Shown in pieces: positions 34,763 to 43,204 of a DNA stretch of 63,200 nucleotides (its first letter is position 1; each line of letters starts with the position of its first letter). Below the pieces are notes generated by a model. It made no database searches. It saw nothing but the letters and a program-made list of their open reading frames with translations, and was not told where the DNA came from. The position numbers and the translations under genes were made by a program. The stretch is from Olavius algarvensis associated proteobacterium Delta 3. Its GTDB lineage: Bacteria; Desulfobacterota; Desulfobacteria; Desulfobacterales; CAFBRK01. The DNA lies in NCBI GenBank assembly GCA_903231505.1, contig CAFBRK010000120.1, positions 1-63,200 on the forward strand, written 5' to 3'.

Positions 34763-36136
34763 CTACCCAGCGCCAATTAGGACCTCTTCGCTTTTCCTTC
34801 TTCTTTCTTTTTCTATCCTGTACCATTCTCTTACTTTTTTTAATCCATCCTGTCCGAGTACATCATCGCGATAAAAATAATAGGTGATTACATTGCCAAG
34901 ATGATCAATCAAACTTTCCCAGCGTTCAAAATAAACATAAGAAAGCCGACGAAAATAAGCTCTAAAAAAACTTTCCAATAATTCTAACCTGTTTCCTTGC
35001 CATTCTCTTTTATGTTTATATAAAAATTTTACGACACCTACAGCTGAAATCACATCCCTTATCCCGATATGAGTCTCTTTTATTATCTCAAAAAATGGAT
35101 CAACATATTTAATTTGATTCTTTTTGAAATATTCTTCAAAAGTGTACATCTCTTCACGATCACATATCTGTCCGCCCATATTCACATCCTGTTCATGGAA
35201 CGTAACTTGAAACAACTCGTGGTTTTGTTTCCGGGCTGTACCTATCCCTATCTCTTCGACTATAAACGGCAAATAATCTTCCACGGGCATGACTTCTTCG
35301 CCAGAAATAAAAAACCCTTCTAAAACCGGCATAAGTTTTCTCCCTGAACGTTGCCTTTTTATTGCCAGATCTGTTAACAGCGGAGAAATCCTTTTTCGCA
35401 ACCTAAATAGTCCTGGATCATCTATCTGCGAGATCTTCGATATCCTATGTGGACTGATTGCACAATTAACAATTAAATATGGTAGCGCTTTTTTCCCATC
35501 ATCTCCGTATTCGGCTTCTTCAAAATTACCTTTTCCATCAGGTAAACTATACAATGGTTGAAATGCTAAAAAATCAATAAACCCTTCACTGCAGGGGCCT
35601 AATTTTTCATATGTTGTTAACGCATTGTTTTTTTCTATCTTACCTCCAACGCCGGTAAATTTTATTGTATTCTTATTATAGGGTTTAGAAATCGGATCAT
35701 GAAACAGACCGGATGATTTGAATGTCAATAATCTTCCATCCGGTAAAGGAATATAACATTGACGCAGGTTGGCTACTGGATACTGCGCATTGTCATAATG
35801 TCTATCCGTCATCGCAACAACGATTTTACCCCCTCTTGTCAATATGTTATTTGCCCTCTTGGGCTTGCCACAGAGAAAAATACCTTTGTTTTCCAGGATA
35901 TAATCAGAAAGAGTCTTTTCTCCGTTTATCTTTTCCGCAGCTAATTTTTTATTGATAATTTCTATCTTTCCTGTTTTCTCCTCAGGCAATACCTGCATAA
36001 ACACCGGTCTTAACGCCCGATCGCTTGACAGCGCCTGTTTAACTAACATTATGGCTTCTGAATCAGAATCGAATAATTTAACAATCTCCCGATATTTATC
36101 CAATTCTTCCTCTTGCAAATACTTATTCCATACCAT
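34763..36136 (-). CDS. Unrecognised 457-residue AT-rich orphan protein
   Basis: A soluble protein rich in Lys, Ile and aromatic residues, from a visibly more AT-rich gene than its neighbours, which suggests acquisition by transfer. The start at ATG 36136 has AGGACGA upstream. Segments that may be structured: VAMTDRHYDNAQYPVANLR, CYIPLPDGRLLTFKSSGLFH, KFTGVGGKIEKN, PYLIVNCAISPHRISKISQI, EEIGIGTARKQNHELFQ and a helical C-terminus (FFRAYFRRLSYVYFERWESL). I do not recognise the family. It has no signal peptide or membrane span and no partner gene. Confidence 0.7.
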   Translation of the reverse strand: MVWNKYLQEEELDKYREIVKLFDSDSEAIMLVKQALSSDRALRPVFMQVLPEEKTGKIEIINKKLAAEKINGEKTLSDYILENKGIFLCGKPKRANNILTRGGKIVVAMTDRHYDNAQYPVANLRQCYIPLPDGRLLTFKSSGLFHDPISKPYNKNTIKFTGVGGKIEKNNALTTYEKLGPCSEGFIDFLAFQPLYSLPDGKGNFEEAEYGDDGKKALPYLIVNCAISPHRISKISQIDDPGLFRLRKRISPLLTDLAIKRQRSGRKLMPVLEGFFISGEEVMPVEDYLPFIVEEIGIGTARKQNHELFQVTFHEQDVNMGGQICDREEMYTFEEYFKKNQIKYVDPFFEIIKETHIGIRDVISAVGVVKFLYKHKREWQGNRLELLESFFRAYFRRLSYVYFERWESLIDHLGNVITYYFYRDDVLGQDGLKKVREWYRIEKERRRKSEEVLIGAG

Positions 36137-36181
36137 TTTTTTATTCGTCCTAAAAACCCGATCCTCAGGGTCAGGCCAGAG

Positions 36182-36255
36182 ATAGATGGCAGATATCAGA
36201 TGTCGGATGTCAGAGGTCAGATGTCAGAGGTCAGATGTCAGAGGTTAGAGGAGGG
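36182..36255 (+). repeat. GA-rich degenerate tandem array, copy 2
   Basis: Repeats of GGATGTCAGAGGTCAGATGT between two minus-strand genes. Confidence 0.75.
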
Positions 36256-36272
36256 TGCAATTTTTCAGAGCA

Positions 36273-36863
36273 TCATTTCATCCGGTAATCGAATTCAATA
36301 ACAGATGGAAACTCACACGCCTGCACATCATGGACCTTCAGTCTGGCTCTCTTTTTGAACAAACCTGGAGCGACGGAAGGCTCTGTGTACACCCATTCCA
36401 GCACTTTAAAGTCATCAGGGCGTTGCCAGACGGCATGTACCAGAATCCCGCTGTAGGCACCGTCCTTTTTCACCCACAGAATGACGGAAAACAAATCCAC
36501 CCCATCGATGTCAAGGCGCTTTGTGCTGTATGTAACCGGTTTGCCGGTGAACAAATCATCATAGGAGCGAACGAACATCTTCACATCTTCGAGCATGGCG
36601 CTGTACAGTTCATGTTCGTCGGGTCCGTCTTCGGGAGAGACCGCTTCAATGATCGATGCCTGTCTGAAAAATGCCTCTATTTCTTCTCTGTGGTATAACG
36701 ATAACACCCGCATCAGCTTGTCGTAATTATGGGCTTTTCCAGACGTGATCACCGTGTGCATGAATTGAGACCAGGGATCCATTGGTTTTGAGGCACAACC
36801 CGTCAGAAAAATGAGAATCAAAAGCAACGTCGCGGGTTTTATGAAAGGTAGTTCGAACTTCAC
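36273..36863 (-). CDS. Hypothetical lipoprotein
   Basis: A 196-residue secreted protein starting with GTG 36863, with a hydrophobic signal and lipobox (LIFLTGCAS). The mature part has no family I recognise; SVILWVKKDGAYSGILVHAV suggests a beta-rich domain. On the minus strand, a 13-codon ORF (MDDLALALKEAET) ends 2 bp before this start and may be a leader or a remnant. Confidence 0.7.
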   Translation of the reverse strand: MKFELPFIKPATLLLILIFLTGCASKPMDPWSQFMHTVITSGKAHNYDKLMRVLSLYHREEIEAFFRQASIIEAVSPEDGPDEHELYSAMLEDVKMFVRSYDDLFTGKPVTYSTKRLDIDGVDLFSVILWVKKDGAYSGILVHAVWQRPDDFKVLEWVYTEPSVAPGLFKKRARLKVHDVQACEFPSVIEFDYRMK

Positions 36864-37759
36864 GTTCAGGTCTCCGCTTCCTTGAGGGCCAACGCAAGAT
36901 CATCCATTTTCCTTCATAAGGTTCCATCTGAGGTTGTTGCGATTTTTCGCCAAATTCGTTGAGATCAGCCCGGTTATTTCACGAATGGATTTTGCTTTGG
37001 CTCCAGATTCTGGGTGAGGCAGAAGGGAGCCACACTGCGTTTATACCGACCGTGTCGAAAATGCCCTCTGATAAAAGGGGCATTCAAGGAGAACGTGGGC
37101 AATATTATTCGGAGGAAGAAGTCGCGAAAGAAGCAGTATTGCAGATGAATAGAATCTGCATAGAGCGCCGCTGAGGTACCTGTTTAAACGAACGGATGAG
37201 TATTTTCTGTGTAAAACTGTTGGTAAAATGAAATATAGACCGTTGTCAATCAAAATCGGCTGGGGAGCGTGGCGGCTGCCACTGATGATCACCACCCGTT
37301 CGCTTCTCTCACTCGAGACACAGAGGACGCGGAGGACAGATGACAGAAGACAGAGGGCAGAGGACAGAAGACGGAAGACAGAGGACAGATGGCGGAGGAC
37401 AGGGGGCAGGGGACAGGGGGCAGAGGACAGAGGGCAGAGGACAGAGGGCAGGGGGGCGGAGGTTGGAGGATAGAGGTTGGAGGGTAGAGGACAGGGGGCA
37501 GAGGACAGAAAACAGATGTCGGAGATCAGAGGTCGGATGTCGGATGTCCGAAGTCGGATGGGGAGGTTGGAGGGTAGAGGACAGAGGGCAGGGGGCGGAG
37601 GACAGGGGGCAGAGGACAGATGGCGGAGGGCGGAGGGCAGAGGCTTGCCCGCCTTTGGCGGGTCGGAGGTCCAGACTGGGGCTTGGGGCTCCGCTCCTGA
37701 TTGGCGTGGCTCGGACCCTGCGCATTCATCCAAAGGATCTATGGGGTGTTGGAGTTTTT
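36864..37759. other. 896-bp region dominated by a GA-rich array
   Basis: The long minus-strand ORF that spans it is an artefact of the repeat (Pro/Ser/Leu-rich). 37318-37672 is the largest GA-rich array. 36864-37317 has no recognisable gene. Confidence 0.55.
37318..37672 (+). repeat. GA-rich degenerate tandem array, copy 3 (largest)
   Basis: About 355 bp of 7-10-mer units such as GAGGACAGAGGGCAGAGGAC interrupted by GGAGGTTGGAGGATAGAGG. It ends in the hairpin module GGCTTGCCCGCCTTTGGCGG. On the minus strand it reads as CCTCTGTCC repeats. Confidence 0.85.
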
Positions 37760-38095
37760 TTACTTCTCTTCCATGGCGTTTGATCCGCTGGCCGTTCCGC
37801 GATAGGTGCCGGAAGCCTTCAGGGCGGCTTCCATTTCCTTGATTGTGACCCGTGATGGATCGTAGTCTACCGTGTTGATCTCCCGGAACCCACGCCAGCC
37901 GTTTTCCACGTTCTTGACACCGTCCAGCCCGTCCAGGGCTGCTTTCCCTACATCGTATCACGCGACGAAAAAGGTCGCCGTGGCCGTGTCCGCGCTGCCG
38001 GCAAAGACGTGGTTTTCTGCTGCAGCAAACCCCAGCATCGCCGCAAGCAGTACCGAAATCACTATCCAAACACGTTCCGTATCAATCGTTCTCAT
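37760..38095 (-). CDS. Secreted selenoprotein with a ferredoxin-like MsrA/HMA-type domain (in-frame UGA)
   Basis: ATG 38095 opens a signal peptide (VWIVISVLLAAMLGF) and the frame reaches TGA at 37960-37958 (codon 46). It then continues in frame as YDVGKAALDGLDGVKNVENG, WRGFREINTVDYDPS, TIKEMEAALKASGTY to TAA at 37760, 111 residues with U46. The post-UGA part is a beta-alpha-beta fold. U sits where MsrA has its catalytic Cys (compare F..GCFW....L.GV..GY.G..YDP) and where HMA domains have a metal-binding Cys. A perfect 6-bp hairpin follows (37925-37941). The upstream site is AGGATGGGAAG. A periplasmic redox or metal-binding role is inferred. It is downstream of a spondin-domain gene and a two-component system on the same strand. 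Confidence 0.82.
37925..37941 (-). promoter_or_regulatory. Candidate bacterial SECIS hairpin
   Basis: On the minus strand CAGCCC-TGGAC-GGGCTG forms a perfect 6-bp stem with a 5-nt loop whose second base is G. The loop begins 22 nt after the UGA, inside the range known for bSECIS elements. Confidence 0.7.
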
Positions 38096-38208
38096 GGCTT
38101 CCCATCCTTTGATTCGCTGTGTTCTGCCAGGTGCTGGAGGTCGGGTGCTGAAGATCCCTTCCAGTAACATTTCTGTTACATAAATTCTTCTCTTTCCTTT
38201 AGAAAAGA

Positions 38209-38886
38209 TTAGTGGCCCGCCGGTTCCACCGTGACGCGGACCACGGGATTGCGCCAGTCCGCATTGGCCGGATCCAGATCAGCGATGCCGTGAATTCCCG
38301 AATGGACGAAGACAAAGCCTTCCGCCTCCCGATCCTCATCCCTTACACCTGGGCTGCCACATGGCGGTCCGGGGATGAACTTACATTCCTCGGAATTGTA
38401 CTCGCTTCCGGCATCGTAGGCAACTCCAGTTCTGGATCTGGAACCCCAGCGCGTCACCCGGACATTCTCAACGGTAAAAAAGGCGTCATTGGACGAGACC
38501 AGCATGGCAGCCGCGGACAGGTAGCGGAATCGTCCTTTCGCGGTGATCTGCAAGGTAACCGAGTGCCCAGGTGGAACAACCCCTTCGGACGGAAACACAT
38601 CGAACACCGCCGGGTCATCGCCAAGGGCGGCGGCAAGGGGACCGGTGTCGCCGTCTTCGGCCAGCGGAACCAGTTCCGGGGGCGCCTCCTCTGCCGGACT
38701 AAAGAGATCCACCCGGCCATTGTGGGTATAAATGATCGGAGGACTGAAGACCTGGCCCCCGGTCAGGTTGGTGATGGTTACGTAATAGGTGCGGGCCCCG
38801 GATTTTCCGTCGGCGAGAGCCGGGCTCCCAAAGGCCAGTAACAGGATTGCAGTTACGATGGTAACCAACCAGATGTTTTTTTTCAT
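38209..38886 (-). CDS. Secreted spondin-domain protein
   Basis: A 225-residue exported protein with signal peptide (WLVTIVTAILLLAFGSPALA) and a spondin-type domain: ARTYYVTITNLTGGQVFSPP, IIYTHNGRVDLFSPAEEAPP, LAEDGDTGPLAAALGDDPAV, LQITAKGRFRYLSAAAMLV, SSNDAFFTVENV. GGAGGTGCAAC before ATG 38886 is a strong site. Such proteins bind at the envelope and often accompany sensor kinases. It lies between the two-component system and the selenoprotein gene on the same strand. Confidence 0.88.
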   Translation of the reverse strand: MKKNIWLVTIVTAILLLAFGSPALADGKSGARTYYVTITNLTGGQVFSPPIIYTHNGRVDLFSPAEEAPPELVPLAEDGDTGPLAAALGDDPAVFDVFPSEGVVPPGHSVTLQITAKGRFRYLSAAAMLVSSNDAFFTVENVRVTRWGSRSRTGVAYDAGSEYNSEECKFIPGPPCGSPGVRDEDREAEGFVFVHSGIHGIADLDPANADWRNPVVRVTVEPAGH

Positions 38887-39022
38887 GTTGCACCTCCAGT
38901 GATGTTATCAAGGGGTTCAAACCCATTCAGCACCCTGACCTCACGGGCGATGCAATCGTAGCCCCGTTCCGAAACGGGGGTCATCACGAAATTATCACAG
39001 TTTTATAACATTTTAGATTCGG

Positions 39023-40513
39023 CTAGGCGGCCTGGGACGCCGGGAGGCGAAAGGAGAAGGTGGTGCCTGAATTCAGCAGGCTGGTGACGGCAATGGAGCG
39101 GTCGTGGAGCTCCAGTATTTTCCGGGTAATCGCCAGCCCGAGACCGGCACGTCCCGGTTCCCGCGTACGACTGGCGTCCGACTGGTAAAACCGTTCGAAC
39201 ACATTGCCCAGGTCTTTTTCGGGAATTCCGCTTCCCGTATCGCTGACCTGAACCGCAATGTCCCCATCATTGAAGGTCATCTCCAGTCGGATGACACCGT
39301 CGCCCGGCGTATGCCGGACGGCGTTGTCGAGGAGGTTTACCAGGACCCGCTCGATCAGGCCGATGTCGGCATACACGAAGGGCAGATCCGGATCGCTGTC
39401 AATATTGATCTGAATCTTCTTTTCCTCTGCCTTCAGCTGAAATTCCTGGACCACGTCTTGAACCAGCTCTGCCAGATTGAACGGTTCGCGAGAGACCTTG
39501 GCGTCTCCTGAATCCAGCTTGGCCAGTTCGAACAGGTCGCCCACCAGGCTGCCGAGCCGCTCGCAGTGCTGGATCGCCGATTCCAGGTAGGTTCTCTTCT
39601 CTTCAGGGCTGAGAACCTCCTCCTTGAGCATGACGGTTTCGATGTATCCACGCAGCATGGCCAGCGGAGTTCTCAAATCGTGCGAAACGTTGGCCACCAG
39701 CTCCCGTCGCATGGAATCCGATTTCTGGAGCTGCGCCATCTGTTCCTGGATCTGCTGGGCCATCGCCAGAAACGTTTCCTCCAGCCGATCGATCTCATCC
39801 CCATGCGCTCGCCGGGAACGGGCTTCGAACTCGACCCGGGGAATGGACGTGCCTTGTTGAAAGGCGCCGATGGTGCGCGTGAGCCGTTTGAGACGCCCGG
39901 TCATGACAGCGAACAACAAAAGCCCCGCCACAAGGGCAAAGGCCAGGCTGGCCAGCATCAGGAATATGCCGACACGACGAATGTAGCTTTGGCTCAACAT
40001 TTGAACCGCTCGGTCATAGGATTCGCCGCCGAGAATCACATAGAGATATCCTTGCAGCGCGCCGTTCAACCCGATGGTTGCCGCGGAGAAGACTTTTTCG
40101 GCGTCTGGATTTTGGGGATCGTCTCCCAGGACCGGGAACCGGCGGTTTCCGGACAGCCACTTTTCAATCGGGTCCAGCCGGACCTGCGTGCGCTTGACTT
40201 TTTCGGGGGATGCCGAGTAGGCGCGGATGGTGCCGTCCGGATTGAGAAGATACACCTCGATGCTGGGATTGATTACCATCAGCATGTGAAACAGCTCTTC
40301 CAGCGCGGCTGCATTGACTTTGCCGTTTTGTATCAGCTCATTGTGCTGGACGATGTGCTCCGCCAGGTCAGCATTGAGCGCCTGGGTGATCTCGTGCTGG
40401 TACATCTCGGTCGAATACAGAGCGACCCATACGGTCGCCAACCCGGCCAGGCCGAACAGGGCCGTCAGAACGATAGCAAGCTTGGCGTACAGTGATCGAA
40501 ACATCCGCTTCAC
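39023..40513 (-). CDS. Membrane sensor histidine kinase (PhoR/BaeS-type)
   Basis: A 496-residue kinase with two membrane helices (near 10-30 and 180-205) around a periplasmic sensor of about 150 residues. A HAMP segment follows, then HisKA with ELVANVSHDLRTPLAMLRGY and HATPase (VLVNLLDNAVRHTPGDG, SDTGSGIPEKDLGNVFERFY, AGLGLAITRKI). A GTG start overlaps the stop of the response regulator (GTGA), so the pair is cotranslated. The downstream spondin and selenoprotein genes are possible targets. Confidence 0.92.
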   Translation of the reverse strand: MKRMFRSLYAKLAIVLTALFGLAGLATVWVALYSTEMYQHEITQALNADLAEHIVQHNELIQNGKVNAAALEELFHMLMVINPSIEVYLLNPDGTIRAYSASPEKVKRTQVRLDPIEKWLSGNRRFPVLGDDPQNPDAEKVFSAATIGLNGALQGYLYVILGGESYDRAVQMLSQSYIRRVGIFLMLASLAFALVAGLLLFAVMTGRLKRLTRTIGAFQQGTSIPRVEFEARSRRAHGDEIDRLEETFLAMAQQIQEQMAQLQKSDSMRRELVANVSHDLRTPLAMLRGYIETVMLKEEVLSPEEKRTYLESAIQHCERLGSLVGDLFELAKLDSGDAKVSREPFNLAELVQDVVQEFQLKAEEKKIQINIDSDPDLPFVYADIGLIERVLVNLLDNAVRHTPGDGVIRLEMTFNDGDIAVQVSDTGSGIPEKDLGNVFERFYQSDASRTREPGRAGLGLAITRKILELHDRSIAVTSLLNSGTTFSFRLPASQAA

Positions 40514-41225
40514 GTCAGATTATCGGTGTTGTCTGAAAACTTATAGCCCACCCCCCACACGGTGAGGATGAACTCCGGGCGGGCGGGATCTTCCTCGATC
40601 TTGGCCCGCAGCCGGTTGATATGGGAGTTGACGGTGTGTTCATAGCCATCGTGGCCGTATCCCCACACCGTATCCAGCAGTTGGGGCCTGGTGAACACCC
40701 TGCCGGGATGCCTTGCGAAATGCAGGAGCAGATCGAATTCCCGGGGTGTCAGATCGAGCGGTTGCCGGGCCAGAGAAACGGTCCGTTTTTCCGGATCTAT
40801 GGAAAGGGTCCCGGCCCGGATGACGCCCGTCTGGTTTGAAGGGTTTTGCTGACTCAGCTCGTTTACCCGGCGAAATATCGCCTTGACCCGGGCCTGCAGC
40901 TCCCGGATGCTGAACGGCTTGGTCACGTAGTCGTCCGCCCCCAGCTCCAGACCTAAAACGCGGTCCAGCTCCGTCGACTTGGCGGTCAGCATCAGGATGG
41001 GTGTGTACACGTTTTCCATCCGTACGCGCCGGCAGATGTCAAGGCCGTCGGTCCCCGGCAACATCAGATCCAGGATGATAAGGTCGTACTTGCCGGTCAA
41101 GGCTTTCGACAGGCCGGTATCGCCGTCATGGGTCAGGTCGACCCGGCAGTCCAGATCGCGAAGATGCAGATCCAGAAGATGTGCCAATTCCTCATTATCT
41201 TCGATGACCAGGATCCCGCGTCCAT
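40510..41225 (-). pseudogene. OmpR-family response regulator with a frameshift just after the start
   Basis: The receiver domain (RGILVIEDNEELAHLLDLHL, LDLMLPGTDG, LTAKSTELDRVLGLELGADD, VTKPFSIREL) and the winged-helix output (DLTPREFDLLLHFARHPGRV, HTVNSHINRLRAKIEEDPAR, LTVWGVGYKF) are complete. The only ATG with a ribosome binding site (AGAGG, ATG 41225-41223) is out of frame with them by one base after ATGGA. In the receiver frame no start codon precedes ILVIEDN except weak alternatives; a TTG at 41187 would delete the first strand. A one-base deletion or sequence error is likely. If functional it partners the kinase at 39023. Confidence 0.85.
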
Positions 41226-41348
41226 GGGGTAAGCCTCTTTCCCTCTGTTGTCTGCAATCACCTGTGTATAAATATGATCTTTTATAGCCTCTTGTCGAGA
41301 CCTACTGTCAGCTTTGGGGCAGTACCCGGGGGAAAAAGGGGACGGGTA

Positions 41349-41527
41349 TGGCGGAAGACAGATGTCGGAGATCAGAGGTCGGATGTCGGATGTCCGAAGT
41401 CGGATGGTGGAGGTTGGAGGGTAGAGGACAGAGGGCAGAGGGCAGAGGACAGAGGACGGATGACAGAGGGCAGGGGACAGAGGACAGATGTCGGAGGCTT
41501 GCCCGCCTTTGGCGGGTCGGAGGACAG
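41349..41527 (+). repeat. GA-rich degenerate tandem array, copy 4
   Basis: Starts GGCGGAAGACAGATGTCGGA, matching the middle of the 37318 array (AGATGTCGGAGATCAGAGGT), and ends with the CTTGCCCGCCTTTGGCGGGT hairpin. Confidence 0.8.
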
Positions 41528-41569
41528 GTCTCTCACAGAGCTCACGGAGTTCACGGAGAATGATCGGCT

Positions 41570-41705
41570 CATGCCCTGCCCATCGGCTTTGCTCAGGACT
41601 ACGCAGGACAAGCGGATTCCAGGATTCAAGGAGTCGAGCGAAAGCTTGAACTGATGACCAAAAGTGGGCCACCGTTTTGATATCGAAAACACCGGTCTAA
41701 GATTA
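41570..41705 (+). repeat. Repeat family A, partial copy A6
   Basis: Contains the insert (CTCAGGACTACGCAGGACAA, GGATTCAAGGAGTCGAGCGA) and the right end GATATCGAAAACACCGGTCT-AAGATTATTC. The left module is replaced by the GA-rich array. Confidence 0.65.
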
Positions 41706-41900
41706 TTCAGTCCCTGCAGGATCACATACCTTCCATTTTCCGTTTACATAAAATGGTACCATGATCACCTGGAATCAGAGGACATTCTTCACATTTACAT
41801 ATCTGGTCGAATTCCCTTGGAACCGCGGGAACAGGGAACGTTTGCACCACCTTTTTTCACTTCATGCCGGTTTATAGAAACCATGCGTTGTCAGCGTCGA

Positions 41901-42329
41901 TTACACTTCCATTGTCCGAATCTTGATTTCCGAAGACAGGGTTCGATGCACCGGGCAGCGTGTTGCAATGTTCATAATCCGTTTGCGCTGGGCTTCGTCC
42001 ATATCCCCCACAAGGTGGATTTCGCTGATAATCTCGTCGAGCATCCCTTCTTTGGTTTCGCAATCCTCGCAGTCCTTGGCGCGAATCCGGCTGTGGCTGA
42101 GCCGCACCTCAACGCCTTCCAGAAAGTAGCCTTTCCGATCCGCATACATGCGGAGTGTCATGCCGGTTCAGCTGCCCAGGGCGGCAAGCAGGTACTCATA
42201 GGGCCCCGGCCCGCGGTCGGCACCCCCAACGGAGTCCGGTTCGTCCGCGAAGAGCTGGTGTTTGCCCGTCTCAACGACCTGGGTAAACCGTTGCCCCGAA
42301 ACAGAGCGTGTCACCACATGTGAAGCCAT
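41901..42329 (-). CDS. OsmC-family selenoprotein (in-frame UGA at the catalytic cysteine)
   Basis: ATG 42329 has AAAGGAGACC upstream. The frame reads MASHVVTRSVSGQRFTQ, then GPGPYEYLLAALGS, then TGA (42170-42168, codon 54). It continues as TGMTLRMYADRKGYFLEGVE to the stop at 41901: 142 residues with U54. In OsmC peroxidases this place (LLAALGSC) is the peroxidatic Cys; the resolving Cys is kept (C125, RCPVH). So selenocysteine replaces the attacking thiol of an organic hydroperoxide reductase-like enzyme. A SECIS-like hairpin follows at 42139-42154. The isochorismatase-like gene upstream on the same strand may be cotranscribed. A gene caller would report only the 86-residue C-terminal part. 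Confidence 0.88.
42139..42154 (-). promoter_or_regulatory. Candidate bacterial SECIS hairpin
   Basis: Minus strand TCCGCA-TGTA-TGCGGA: 6-bp stem, 4-nt loop with G at the second place. The loop begins 20 nt after the UGA. Confidence 0.7.
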
Positions 42330-42489
42330 TTTGGTCTCCTTTTCAGCAAAAGGGGATTATTCCCGATCACGCCATGTTAACCAACGGCTATGCCAGGAAC
42401 ACCCTTTGGTCCATATAGAACGCGAACATGACCCGGTGCACCGGAGTGGGATGATGCTCGATCCGGGACACATCCACCAAAGCGTTCGG

Positions 42490-42513
42490 GCCGTCCCGGT
42501 GAAGAGACGGCCT
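42490..42513 (-). terminator. Hairpin between isochorismatase-like and OsmC genes
   Basis: GGCCGTC and GACGGCC make a perfect 7-bp stem around a 10-nt loop just after the isochorismatase-like stop codon. There is no T-run, so it may attenuate or stabilise RNA rather than terminate it. Confidence 0.4.
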
Positions 42514-42520
42514 GGTGTGA

Positions 42521-43204
42521 TCACGAATAGCTCTCGCTCCATTTTATCGCCTCTACGGCTTCTTCGGTGGTCCACACCGTATTGGCGAGAAATCGGAAAT
42601 TGACCTGTGCCGCTTGATACCCATCGCCTTCCTCGACCTTGGCTGCGGCCGTGGCATCTTTGACAACAGCCACCTCAAAGCCCTGTTCCAGCAGTTCCCG
42701 CATGTGGGATTCGACGCAAAGATTGGCGGACATGCCGGCGAGAATGACTTTGTCGATCCCGCGCTTGCGAAGCTGCAGGACCAGATCGTTGGATTCAGGT
42801 CCATACACTTTGTGCGGGCTGACAACCACCGTTTCCCCATCATCGATGTATGGCTTGTACTGCTCCAGCCAGTCCGCTCCGGAGCCCTCAAAATTTTTCA
42901 GATTCAGTGGACCTTTCCGATCGAACATGCCGATCTCGTGCATCAACGCTTCAAGAGCCCCCTCGAACTGCCAGCCGTGATCCGTCGGGTAGTAATAATG
43001 GGGTGAAATGAACACCGGAATGCCGTATTTCTTTGCGGATCGAAACAGGGTCTCGATGTGTTGAACGGTGTTGTTTTCCCTGACGCTTTCCCCAACCACG
43101 CCCCAGGTGACCCCATCCGGACTCAGAAAGTCGTTCTGGGGGTCTGTAATAACGAGGGCCGTGCGCCTGGGATCTATTGTCATACCAGGATTTGGTAGTG
43201 CCAT
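42521..43204 (-). CDS. Isochorismatase-family cysteine hydrolase
   Basis: A 227-residue alpha/beta hydrolase of the nicotinamidase/isochorismatase superfamily. The triad is D in LVITDPQNDFLSPDG, K in VVVSPHKVYGPESND, C in LAGMSANLCVESHMRELL. The cis-peptide ILAGM is conserved. The long insert with HYYYPTDHGWQFEG is unlike nicotinamidase. The substrate is probably a small amide or imide. It is upstream of the OsmC selenoprotein gene on the same strand with 191 bp between. Confidence 0.88.
   Translation of the reverse strand: MALPNPGMTIDPRRTALVITDPQNDFLSPDGVTWGVVGESVRENNTVQHIETLFRSAKKYGIPVFISPHYYYPTDHGWQFEGALEALMHEIGMFDRKGPLNLKNFEGSGADWLEQYKPYIDDGETVVVSPHKVYGPESNDLVLQLRKRGIDKVILAGMSANLCVESHMRELLEQGFEVAVVKDATAAAKVEEGDGYQAAQVNFRFLANTVWTTEEAVEAIKWSESYS

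Larger units (their letters stand above)
41226..41900. other. Intergenic region with a GA-rich array and partial repeat A6
   Basis: 41349-41527 is a GA-rich array and 41570-41705 is a partial A copy. No gene is supported. Confidence 0.6.

Noticed and set aside
37318..37672. CRISPR array
   Set aside because: Units are short, degenerate and contiguous with no constant repeat and unique spacers; no cas genes.
37041..38069. 342-codon minus-strand ORF
   Set aside because: It translates the GA-rich repeat array into low-complexity Pro/Ser/Leu sequence and overlaps the selenoprotein gene in another frame; no ribosome binding site.
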